A DNA stretch of 64,000 nt, from NCBI RefSeq assembly GCF_000429425.1, contig NZ_AUBV01000017.1:1-64000 (forward strand), written 5' to 3'. Shown here piece by piece: positions 55,492-64,000 of the stretch; positions within the stretch are counted from its first letter, which is position 1, and each line of letters begins with the position of its first letter. Both the position numbers and the translations under genes were made by a program. Source of the stretch: Algoriphagus mannitolivorans DSM 15301 (GTDB taxonomy: Bacteria > Bacteroidota > Bacteroidia > Cytophagales > Cyclobacteriaceae). Below the pieces are notes generated by a model. It made no database searches, was not told the origin of the DNA, and was given only the letters and a program-made list of their open reading frames with translations.

Positions 55492-55911
55492 ATGAAAAAA
55501 CGAGCAACAGGAATAGGAGGTATTTTTTTTAAGGTAAAAGACCCAAATAAAACCAAGGAATGGTATCAAAAACATTTGGGACTTAACACAGACCAATATG
55601 GTACTACCTTCGAATGGAGAAGCAGTGAAAGGCCTGAAGAAAAAGGTTTTACGCAATGGTCTCCCATGAAGGAGGACACGGATTATTTCAAGCCTTCTGA
55701 AAAGGACTTTATGATCAATTATCGGGTCGAAAATCTGGAGGAGCTGGTGCCAATTCTAAAGGAAGAGGGAGTTCAGATTCTAGACGAAATTCAAACCTTT
55801 GAATACGGCAAGTTTGTCCATATTCTAGATCCAGACGGCCATTCGATTGAGCTTTGGGAGCCGGTGGACCAGATTTATGATGATTTGACCGAGGGTAGGA
55901 CGAAGAGCTGA
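55492..55911 (+). CDS. VOC-family (glyoxalase/bleomycin-resistance fold) protein
   Basis: This 139-residue protein has two beta-alpha-beta-beta-beta modules: RATGIGGIFFKVKDPNKTKEWYQKHLGL, and then FMINYRVENLEELVPILKEEGV ending in FVHILDPDGHSIELWEPV. The terminal E in IELWEP is the common metal ligand of the family. The substrate is unknown. It stands alone between repeat DNA and an AT-rich gap. Confidence 0.9.
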   Translation: MKKRATGIGGIFFKVKDPNKTKEWYQKHLGLNTDQYGTTFEWRSSERPEEKGFTQWSPMKEDTDYFKPSEKDFMINYRVENLEELVPILKEEGVQILDEIQTFEYGKFVHILDPDGHSIELWEPVDQIYDDLTEGRTKS

Positions 55912-55934
55912 AAATTAGAATCAAGAATCAAGAG

Positions 55935-56098
55935 TCAATGGGCAATTGGCAAAAGGCAAGAAGCAATCCTGATTGCTAGCTGGGTTTCGATTTTACTTCA
56001 AATTCAATTTATTTTTGATCTGGCAGACCTTAGGAAGCCATCGGAACCAATAACCGACAACTGACATCCGACAACTGACATCCGACAACCTACAACCT
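55935..56098. repeat. degenerate heptanucleotide repeats (locus H)
   Basis: Two short blocks are present. GGCAATT, GGCAAAA, GGCAAGA-type units lie at about 55945-55970, similar to locus F. AACCGAC, AACTGAC, ATCCGAC-type units lie at about 56046-56098, and the latter run up to the stop of the small membrane protein gene. The central part is AT-rich unique sequence. Confidence 0.75.
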
Positions 56099-56351
56099 AG
56101 AACTGACTGATTATCCATCCTAATACCAATAGGAATAGTAACAATCCCAATACCAATTTCCAGGATCCACCTTTGGCTTGAATTCTTTTAAGTGTTCGAA
56201 ATTGGATAGATTCATTCAACTGGTCAGGATCTGATGTTTCTCCTGTTCTAGCCACTGTTGCGTCGAAGGAATTTTTTCGAATTTTTCCCAATTTGTGATT
56301 CTCTTCAAAAGATTGTTTGCCCTGTCTGCTGAAACCTATACCTCCTGTCAT
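56097..56351 (-). CDS. small C-terminally anchored membrane protein
   Basis: This 84-residue protein has a basic, glutamine-rich soluble part (FSRQGKQSFEENHKLGKIRK) and one C-terminal hydrophobic helix (about 63-82, WKLVLGLLLFLLVLGWIISQF). The tail-anchored layout suggests an inner-membrane small protein. The function is unknown. It is divergent from the GNAT gene at 56377 with a 25-base gap, so their promoters must overlap the coding ends. Confidence 0.7.
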   Translation of the reverse strand: MTGGIGFSRQGKQSFEENHKLGKIRKNSFDATVARTGETSDPDQLNESIQFRTLKRIQAKGGSWKLVLGLLLFLLVLGWIISQF

Positions 56352-56376
56352 AACCTTAAAATTAAATTGTAAGTTA

Positions 56377-56775
56377 ATGATTTCATATCAATTGGAAATG
56401 GATATTTCTCTACAAGACTACATGGATATCCTAAAGGATTCCGGATTGGGTGCGAGAAGACCGATGAATGATCTGGAATTTCTCAATAAGGTAATTCAAG
56501 GATCAAATCTGGTGGTGACGGCTCGGGAAAAAGGAAAACTTATTGGACTGCTTAGAGGATTGACAGATCACTGCTATAGAACCTTTGTGGCAGATTTGGC
56601 GGTAGTAAAAAATTATCAGCGAAAAGGAATCGGCAAAAACCTCTTGGAGTTTACCCAAAATTTAGCTCCTGAGGCTAGATTATTCCTTTTTTCAGCAGAA
56701 GAATCAGAGCCGTTTTATCAAAAGTTGGGTTTTGAGTTGCATCCCCGATGCTATCAATTGAAAAAGGAGCGCTGA
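56377..56775 (+). CDS. GNAT-family N-acetyltransferase
   Basis: This 133-residue acetyltransferase has VVTAREKGKLIGLLRGLTD and VADLAVVKNYQRKGIGKNLLEF (the acetyl-CoA RxGxG loop as QRKGIG). FYQKLGFELHP completes the fold near the end. I chose ATG 56377 (MISYQLEMD). A longer in-frame start at 56317 would overlap the divergent gene by 35 bases. The substrate is unknown. Confidence 0.88.
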   Translation: MISYQLEMDISLQDYMDILKDSGLGARRPMNDLEFLNKVIQGSNLVVTAREKGKLIGLLRGLTDHCYRTFVADLAVVKNYQRKGIGKNLLEFTQNLAPEARLFLFSAEESEPFYQKLGFELHPRCYQLKKER

Positions 56776-56934
56776 GCTAGCCCCGTTTTCAATTCCTTAA
56801 TTAATGCTTTATCTTTCTTAAGCTTCTGTTTTGGAAACCATATAGTGATTTTCCATTATAGATAAATTGAATAAAGCGAGTCAAGCCCTGGTCTCGTGTT
56901 TTAAACCCAAATTCAAAAAAATAATCTAAGACCC

Positions 56935-58434
56935 ATGAAATTCAAGGTATTATTCATCTTCCTGTTGATTTCCAGTTTTTCTATTGCTCAAGAAAACAAA
57001 GAAAAAGAAATCCCAAAGGCTCAAGTTTTTGAATCTAAGCAATCGGTCAGCATTGATGGAAAAGTAATCAATCTAAACGCCAAGGCGGGAACGCTTCAGT
57101 TGAAGGATGAAAACAATAAGCCGATTGCGCTTTTTGGATTTACGGCCTATTTCAAGGAAGGGGCAGGGAAAGAAAGACCCATTGTCTTCGCTTACAATGG
57201 CGGGCCAGGCTCATCTTCTTATTGGTTGCATATGGGAATCATTGGTCCAAAAAGGATCGCTGTAGATGATCCCAACTACAATCAGGCTGCTCCATATCAA
57301 TTGGTGAATAATGAATTTTCGATCCTGGATGTGGCCGATGTGGTCATGATGGATCCGGTAGGTACGGGCTTGAGTATCCCGATAGGGGAGGCCAGTGGAA
57401 AGGATTTTTGGGGTGTAGATCAAGACATCCGAACGGTAAGCTTGTTTATCATGCAGTTTCTTAAAGAACATGGTCGCCTAAATTCCCCCAAATATATTCT
57501 TGGAGAAAGCTATGGTACCTTTCGAAATGCAGGGGTGATGAACTACTTGTTGGATAAAGGATATGCTTTGAATGGAGTGATCATGGTCTCTGCAGTTTTT
57601 GATTTAAGAACCCTATTTTTTGCCCCAAATGAGGACCTTCCCTACATTGTTTATTTGCCTACCATCGCGGCTACCAGCTGGTATCATGACAAAGTGGCCA
57701 ATAAAGGAAATGATCTCCCAGCCTTTGTTCAGTTGGTAAGGGAGTTTACCGAAAATGAATATGCTCCGGCCTTGTTCAAAGGGAATAAAATTTCCTCAGC
57801 TGAAAAATCCGCAATTGCCAAAAAGCTTCAAGATTTCACGGGAATTTCGGCGGGAACTTGGGAAAGAGCAAACCTTAAAATTACTGCTAATGAATATTAT
57901 CAGGAATTGTTGAGGGATAAAGGTGAGACTGTAGGCCGTCTGGATTCCAGATACAAAGGAATTAATGTAGATCCAATGTCTATGTCGGCATTTACAGACC
58001 CACAGAGTGATGCTATTTCACCTGCCTATACCATGGGATTTTTGGATTATTACCATGGCAGTTTAGGCGTGAGTAAAGATTTGCTTTATGCTACTTCAGC
58101 TTATTCCAAAGAAGGATTTAAATGGGATTGGAAGCATCAGGGCAATAATTTCTGGGGAGCAGATGCCGCTGTTACCACCTTGCCAGACATGACGGAAGCC
58201 TTGAGCAAGGACCCTAATGTAAAAGTATTGATCATGAACGGCTATTACGATTTAGCGACTGTTTTTCATGGAGTCGAGCATTCCATTTCCAGAATGGAAC
58301 TTCCCCAATCTGCCTTAGATCGAGTGATTATGACTTATTATGAAGCTGGTCATATGATGTATACCCATCTTCCCTCGGCAAAGCTGTTTCGCGAGGATTT
58401 AAAGAAATTTATCCTAGACACCCAACGAAAATAA
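56935..58434 (+). CDS. secreted serine carboxypeptidase (peptidase S10 family)
   Basis: This 499-residue enzyme has a signal peptide (FIFLLISSFSIAQ). S10 features are oxyanion region AYNGGPGSSSYWLHMG, VMMDPVGTGLSIP, nucleophile S192 in LGESYGTFR, D439 in MNGYYDLAT and H473 in YEAGHMMY. It removes C-terminal residues from peptides in the periplasm or outside the cell. The serine hydrolase gene follows two bases after its stop, so the two probably form an operon. Confidence 0.92.
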   Translation: MKFKVLFIFLLISSFSIAQENKEKEIPKAQVFESKQSVSIDGKVINLNAKAGTLQLKDENNKPIALFGFTAYFKEGAGKERPIVFAYNGGPGSSSYWLHMGIIGPKRIAVDDPNYNQAAPYQLVNNEFSILDVADVVMMDPVGTGLSIPIGEASGKDFWGVDQDIRTVSLFIMQFLKEHGRLNSPKYILGESYGTFRNAGVMNYLLDKGYALNGVIMVSAVFDLRTLFFAPNEDLPYIVYLPTIAATSWYHDKVANKGNDLPAFVQLVREFTENEYAPALFKGNKISSAEKSAIAKKLQDFTGISAGTWERANLKITANEYYQELLRDKGETVGRLDSRYKGINVDPMSMSAFTDPQSDAISPAYTMGFLDYYHGSLGVSKDLLYATSAYSKEGFKWDWKHQGNNFWGADAAVTTLPDMTEALSKDPNVKVLIMNGYYDLATVFHGVEHSISRMELPQSALDRVIMTYYEAGHMMYTHLPSAKLFREDLKKFILDTQRK

Positions 58435-58436
58435 CT

Positions 58437-59549
58437 ATGAAATCTAGAACTTATCACCCACTCAAAAGTTCCTTAAAAGCCATTCTACTCGGGCTTGCGA
58501 TTTTCACTTTCGCCTGTGCTGAGGCTCAAAAGCCAAAGTCCTCGAGTCTATATTTCCCTCCGGTAGATTCTGAGGAGTGGGAGAAAAAACCACTTGGAGA
58601 ATTAGGATGGAATCAAACCGAACTGGCAGAATTTTTAGCTTGGTTATCCACCCAAGACACAAGAGCCTTGATCATATTGAAAGATGGCAAAATTGTCGTC
58701 GAGGAATATTGGGGAAAGAAATTGACAGGCCTAGGGGATATGGATCAGGCTTCACTTTGGTATTGGGCTTCTGCAGGCAAAACGCTCAGTTCGACAATGA
58801 TGGGAATTGCTCAACAAGAAAATTTGCTTAGTACAGCTGATCTTACTTCCAAATATCTGGGAGAAGGATGGACAGCTATGAGCAGTTCCCAAGAAAGGGA
58901 AATCAGATTGATTCATCATTTGACCTTTACAACGGGCATTGACGATAAGGTGCCCAATTTGGATGACAGAGACCCTTCTTCATTCAAATACCTTGCAAAA
59001 CCAGGGACTCGCTGGAGTTATCACAATGGAACCTATACCATTCTAGATAAAGTATTGGAGAAAGCTTCAGGAAAGTCATATCAGGCTTTTTTTGAGGAAA
59101 AGCTGGGAAAGAGAATCGGAATAAAAGGTTTTTGGCAGCAGACAGGAGATAATAATGTTTTCTATTCCGATGCACGATCCTTTGCCCGATTTGGTTTATT
59201 GTTGCTCAGTAAGGGCAATTGGAATGGAACACAGATTCTTGATCAAAAATATTTTGAAAAGATGACTCAAAGCTCTCAGGACATTAATTTAAGCTATGGA
59301 TATTTGACCTGGCTCAATGGAAAAAAGTCTTATATGCTTCCAGGGATTCAGGCCACACTTCCGGGTTCTCTGATTCCTTCCGGACCATCGGATATGTTCC
59401 AAGCTTTGGGAAAGAATGGTCAGTTTCTGATGGTGGTCCCTTCCAAAAATTTGGTGGTTATACGTATGGGAGGAGCTCCAGGAGATTTGCCGGTACCTTA
59501 CCTACTAGCTAGGCAGATGTGGGATAGACTTTCAAAAATTATCCCTTAA
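58437..59549 (+). CDS. serine hydrolase of the class C beta-lactamase/esterase family
   Basis: This 370-residue protein has a lipoprotein-like signal (LGLAIFTFAC). The catalytic motif S112-A-G-K115 is in WASAGKTLSS and Y195-H-N197 is in WSYHNGTYTILDKVLEK. LGKRIGIKGFW and ARFGLLLLSKGNW follow. Such enzymes include beta-lactamases, D-Ala-D-Ala peptidases and esterases; no specific activity is indicated. It follows the S10 peptidase gene closely and overlaps the convergent response regulator by four bases. Confidence 0.92.
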   Translation: MKSRTYHPLKSSLKAILLGLAIFTFACAEAQKPKSSSLYFPPVDSEEWEKKPLGELGWNQTELAEFLAWLSTQDTRALIILKDGKIVVEEYWGKKLTGLGDMDQASLWYWASAGKTLSSTMMGIAQQENLLSTADLTSKYLGEGWTAMSSSQEREIRLIHHLTFTTGIDDKVPNLDDRDPSSFKYLAKPGTRWSYHNGTYTILDKVLEKASGKSYQAFFEEKLGKRIGIKGFWQQTGDNNVFYSDARSFARFGLLLLSKGNWNGTQILDQKYFEKMTQSSQDINLSYGYLTWLNGKKSYMLPGIQATLPGSLIPSGPSDMFQALGKNGQFLMVVPSKNLVVIRMGGAPGDLPVPYLLARQMWDRLSKIIP

Positions 59550-59932
59550 AAATATTTGGGAAAATAGGCAGAGATTTTTTCCAAGGTAAGTGGCTTTTCC
59601 AAGAAGCCACTTACTATTTCGTATCCTTCAGCTTTTTGGCGATCCTGAAAATCTATCGAACTGGATAGAATCAGGATTTTATCCCTTCTTTCCGGGAAAT
59701 GCATTAGATATTTTTCCAAAAATTCCCATCCGTTTACCACGGGCATATTGATGTCTAAAAAAATCAGGATATTGTTGGAGAGCGGTTCTTGACTCAATCG
59801 GTTTAAGGCTTCCTGTCCACCTAAGAATTCTTCAATTTTTTGACTAATTCCTGTTTTGCCCAGTAATCTTTTGTTAATCAGATTATTTATAGGGTCATCG
59901 TCCACTAAAAATATGGCGTCAAATTCGGACAT
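59546..59932 (-). CDS. single-domain response regulator
   Basis: This 128-residue receiver has D11-D12-D13, phospho-acceptor D60 in FLDINMPVVNG, switch serine in ILSSS and lysine in FLEKPLTLE. It resembles the receiver at 1584 (the VDDD, LDINMP and KPL motifs), but here no kinase gene is adjacent, so it is an orphan receiver. It overlaps the serine hydrolase gene end by four bases (convergent). Confidence 0.92.
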   Translation of the reverse strand: MSEFDAIFLVDDDPINNLINKRLLGKTGISQKIEEFLGGQEALNRLSQEPLSNNILIFLDINMPVVNGWEFLEKYLMHFPERRDKILILSSSIDFQDRQKAEGYEIVSGFLEKPLTLEKISAYFPKYF

Positions 59933-60047
59933 TCAGGTAATTTAAAGGCGATTGAGATTACTTCGATCCAAAATACAACTATTCCTCGTCAAAGGTCAAG
60001 GCTTTGTTGGATTTTTCCATCAATATTGTTTCTAAATAGCATAAAAT

Positions 60048-60077
60048 AAAAAAGGGGACCAAATTGGTCCCCTTTTT
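60048..60077. terminator. bidirectional intrinsic terminator, end of groESL
   Basis: GGGGACC (60054-60060) pairs with GGTCCCC (60066-60072) around AAATT, flanked by six A's on the left and five T's on the right. It works as a terminator in either direction. It lies 24 bases beyond the groEL stop and is placed to end groESL transcription. Confidence 0.88.
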
Positions 60078-60100
60078 ACTATGAATTGGATCGGTTAGAA

Positions 60101-61735
<1,635 letters not shown>

Positions 61736-61762
61736 TTAAATTTTCAGTTTGATGATAAATAA

Positions 61763-62041
61763 TTAAAGGATTGCGAAAATGTCAGATTCTCTCATGATGA
61801 GGTAATCAGCGCCATCTACGCTGAGCTCTGTACCGGAATACTTTCCATACAAAACAGTGTCTCCTACTTTTACAGTCAAGGGTTCATCTTTCTTGCCGTT
61901 TCCTACTGCTACTACAGTTCCTCTTTGAGGTTTTTCTTTCGCAGTATCCGGGATGTAAAGGCCGGAGGCTGTTTTCTCTTCTGCTGCAGCTGGTTGTACC
62001 AGCACTCGGTCTGCAAGAGGTTTGATGTTCACTTTTGACAT
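61763..62041 (-). CDS. groS: co-chaperonin GroES (10 kDa)
   Basis: This 92-residue protein has [35 protein letters not shown] features, the mobile loop ([12 protein letters not shown]) and the typical [19 protein letters not shown] and [13 protein letters not shown] ending. It caps the GroEL ring. It is first in the operon, divergent from the unknown gene at 62265. Confidence 0.99.
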   Translation of the reverse strand: MSKVNIKPLADRVLVQPAAAEEKTASGLYIPDTAKEKPQRGTVVAVGNGKKDEPLTVKVGDTVLYGKYSGTELSVDGADYLIMRESDIFAIL

Positions 62042-62264
62042 AGTATGTAATGTTTAAGGTTAGATTAAAATGCTATTCCCCAATTAGCACTTCCTATGCC
62101 AATGGATCGATATACCGAGTTTCTGCCAAATCGGCCGTAAATGTGTGCCATTTGCGGGTTTTACCTTTGATTTTTTCGCTCCTGATACTGCCAAATTTTC
62201 AAAACTGGCAGCAAAAAATGTCAGAAATCCGTATTTTATCTACACCATTAATCCTACACAACCC
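62042..62264. promoter_or_regulatory. groES divergent promoter region with CTGCCA-type sites
   Basis: No CIRCE element (TTAGCACTC-N9-GAGTGCTAA) is present. An outward-facing imperfect repeat (AAATGCTA and TAGCACTT around nine bases, about 62069-62093) is the nearest thing. CTGCCAAAT occurs at 62123-62131 and 62188-62196, the second being the left arm of an inverted repeat with TGGCAG at 62206-62211. ATGCCA and GTGCCA also occur. These repeated half-sites may be the binding sites of a stress regulator. Confidence 0.4.
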
Positions 62265-62975
62265 ATGAAAACTTTACCAAAAAACTGGATCACCGAAGGC
62301 TTGATAGATTTCGAGTACAAAAAGTATCAACTCTTGGCTTATCTCCAATCCAACGAAAAGGAATTCAAAGCCGTCAAGCTATATCCCGTATTGGGAGATC
62401 TGATCGAGCATCATCGGACTCTGCAAGAACTGGATTCCGGGAAGTCCGAGCTGAAAAATCTATTTCCCAAAGCACTTAACGGGATCGATCTTCAAAATGC
62501 ACAGTTGAAGTATGAGTCCAAGGTTCCTGAGGGAAATATCATGGAGGAGATCGCTCAAATCACTGCTTTTGCCTTGCCCAAATTGCAAGGCCAAATAGAG
62601 GAGGGGAAGTCGATTTATGATTTTGTGGAGGAGCAAATTGAGTTTGAACCAGTAGGGATTTTACCGATCTATAACCGGGAGGGCTATGTGTTGCTGACGC
62701 AAGAAAAGTCCTCTGAAGTTCATGCCTTCCGATACAAGTCCAATTTTCTGCAACTGGCAGGGGAGAAGTTCCGAAGCATCAGCTTGTGGTTAGTGGGAGT
62801 ATTTCAGCGTACGCTCGTGAATACCTTGGAAAAGCTCAAAATGCATTTGGTCAATGAGATCAAAGAATTGCCCAATCCAGCTACCTGGAGGCTGCACAGT
62901 CATTACTCATTTCCAATGGAGGAGACTCTGATTCCGGTGGGGAAAAGACTTCTTATCCGTTCTGTGAATGAATAG
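62265..62975 (+). CDS. uncharacterised cytoplasmic protein
   Basis: This 236-residue, mostly helical, charged protein (MKTLPKNWITEGLIDFEYKK, IEFEPVGILPIYNREGYVLL, HSHYSFPMEETLIPVGKRLL) has no signal peptide or membrane segment. I do not recognise a family. I chose ATG 62265 because upstream in-frame codons (from 62145) cross the inverted repeat in the shared promoter. It is divergent from groES, so it may share stress control. It converges with the fatty acid hydroxylase gene two bases away. Confidence 0.8.
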   Translation: MKTLPKNWITEGLIDFEYKKYQLLAYLQSNEKEFKAVKLYPVLGDLIEHHRTLQELDSGKSELKNLFPKALNGIDLQNAQLKYESKVPEGNIMEEIAQITAFALPKLQGQIEEGKSIYDFVEEQIEFEPVGILPIYNREGYVLLTQEKSSEVHAFRYKSNFLQLAGEKFRSISLWLVGVFQRTLVNTLEKLKMHLVNEIKELPNPATWRLHSHYSFPMEETLIPVGKRLLIRSVNE

Positions 62976-62977
62976 AC

Positions 62978-63922
62978 TTACTTCTCCATGACCATAGCTT
63001 CGGGGTTCTTTTCTTCTGTGAAAAGAACCTCTTTCTTTCTCTCTAGCTGTGATTCTTCCCTTTTTTTGATGATTTCTGCTCCAGGTTTGTCGAAAAGGAT
63101 TTTCCAAGCCTCCTTGAAGGAATTGGCTTTTCTCAAATCCTGAACAATATCTCTCCATTCATGAAATACCAAGTAAATCGGGTTGTATGAGGTGACCGGT
63201 TTGGTGATTCCATAAGTAGGTCGTTCTTTTTCCGGCATAAAGGTTCCAAACATCCGATCCCAAATGATGAAAGTTGAGCCGTAGTTTTTGTCCAGATAAT
63301 GCTCATCACTGGCATGATGAACCCGATGGTGGGAAGGGGTGGTGAAGAAATATTCAATCACCGGATGAAGTTTGGTGATGTATTCGGTATGGATCCAAAA
63401 CTGATACAAAACCGCGATCTGATGGCAAATGAAAAAGACAAAAGGGTCAAATCCCATCAGCATCACCGGAACAAAAAAGATGATTTTAATATGCTGGGTC
63501 CAGCCCAATCGAAAAGAAACGGAAAGGTTGTACTTCTCAGAGTTGTGATGCGTGATATGAGTTGCCCACCAAAACCTTTGCTCATGTGCAACCCGATGTG
63601 CCCAATATCTGGCAAAGTCTATTCCTATAAAACAAAGGATAAATGACCACCAAGTCGCAGGAATCTGAAAAGGTGAAATATTATAACAGAAGATAGCTAT
63701 ACCAAAGGTCAGTAGCTTTATGGCAGCACTTAGCCCGACATTGACTAGGCCAATGGTGGTAGCTGCAAGGAAATCTTTGGTATTATAAGCATCTCGTTTT
63801 TGGTAGATACTGATTCCCCATTCGATAAACACCAGGAGAAACATTACGGGGGCTGCCCAAAGTATGATGTTTGGCCAGTTTTCGATCTGGAGATCTTCCA
63901 GACGTACAGGTTTTTCAAGCAT
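62978..63922 (-). CDS. fatty acid hydroxylase/sterol desaturase family membrane protein
   Basis: This 314-residue protein has about four to five hydrophobic segments (IILWAAPVMFLLVFIEWGI, ATWWSFILCFIGIDFARYW). The eight-histidine di-iron set is visible: HRVAHE, HITHHNSE, HRVHHASDEHY and the preceding region. The family inserts oxygen into lipids (hydroxylation or desaturation) at the membrane. The precise lipid substrate is unknown. The C-terminal tail (about 270-314) is charged and lysine/glutamate-rich. It converges with the 62265 gene. Confidence 0.92.
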   Translation of the reverse strand: MLEKPVRLEDLQIENWPNIILWAAPVMFLLVFIEWGISIYQKRDAYNTKDFLAATTIGLVNVGLSAAIKLLTFGIAIFCYNISPFQIPATWWSFILCFIGIDFARYWAHRVAHEQRFWWATHITHHNSEKYNLSVSFRLGWTQHIKIIFFVPVMLMGFDPFVFFICHQIAVLYQFWIHTEYITKLHPVIEYFFTTPSHHRVHHASDEHYLDKNYGSTFIIWDRMFGTFMPEKERPTYGITKPVTSYNPIYLVFHEWRDIVQDLRKANSFKEAWKILFDKPGAEIIKKREESQLERKKEVLFTEEKNPEAMVMEK

Positions 63923-64000
63923 AAATTTTTCCGGTAAAATGATTACAAAAAATCAACACAAAGCCAGACTCGACCGGATTCGGCATCAATTCTGAAAATT

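Noticed and set aside
62069..62093. CIRCE element for HrcA upstream of groES
   Set aside because: The half-sites are in the wrong order (GCTA first, TAGC second) and imperfect, so it does not fit TTAGCACTC-N9-GAGTGCTAA.
63942..63998. Short open frame at the right edge (starts MITKNQHKARLD)
   Set aside because: It ends after 18 codons, lies in the leader of the hydroxylase gene region and has no supporting evidence.

Overview
The window looks like a chromosomal segment of a Bacteroidota bacterium, most likely Cytophagales/Cyclobacteriaceae (Algoriphagus-like). That placement is inferred from gene content and not from a marker-gene search. The content is two SusC/SusD pairs, an ECF-sigma/FecR pair, a one-protein hybrid two-component system (HTCS), TAnnTTTG-type promoter candidates, few Shine-Dalgarno sequences and moderate GC. 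No rRNA, tRNA or CRISPR array was seen.

Layout. 1-990: the end of an IS3-family element (orfA with a frameshift heptamer) beside two small membrane proteins that look like a phage-type lysis remnant. 1584-4341 (-): a response regulator and a GAF/PAS histidine kinase. 5354-12218 (+): ECF sigma factor, FecR, SusC and SusD. 12625-21011 (+): an uncharacterised set of genes, tightly coupled except for one heptamer-filled gap: BNR propeller, lipoprotein sugar dehydrogenase with cytochrome c, non-canonical NRAMP-like transporter, SDR-like protein, DapA-family aldolase and a secreted propeller. 21842-27321: a phosphorelay set made of a giant hybrid kinase facing a LytTR regulator, a free Hpt protein and an unknown protein. 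28153-30819: GT4 glycosyltransferase, polysaccharide deacetylase and a small unknown protein. 30895-49863: a complete sialoglycan-utilisation locus read leftward, divergent from its HTCS regulator. 49925-59932: GNAT, an exopolysaccharide export lipoprotein with a tyrosine kinase, KdsB, VOC protein, small membrane protein, GNAT, S10 peptidase, serine hydrolase and a response regulator. 60101-62041 (-): groES-groEL. 62265-63922: an unknown protein and a fatty acid hydroxylase/sterol desaturase-family protein.

In the sialic acid locus the parts fit one pathway. SusCD imports glycans. The sialidase, SGNH esterase and GH20 hexosaminidase trim them. A mutarotase-symporter fusion would equilibrate and import free sialic acid. 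NanA and the AGE-family epimerase would convert it through ManNAc to GlcNAc. Kinase and deacetylase/deaminase genes are not in the window.

The most unusual feature is non-coding. At least eight gene gaps hold degenerate repeats with a strict 7-base period. One tract (12313-12606) runs for 42 consecutive heptamers without a phase break while its unit sequence changes through several families. These tracts create spurious ORFs and give false upstream starts to real genes. The second point of interest is the 12625-21011 gene set, whose NRAMP-like protein lacks the usual metal-binding motif and whose SDR-like protein lacks the usual catalytic lysine. It may be an undescribed sugar-oxidation and uptake route.
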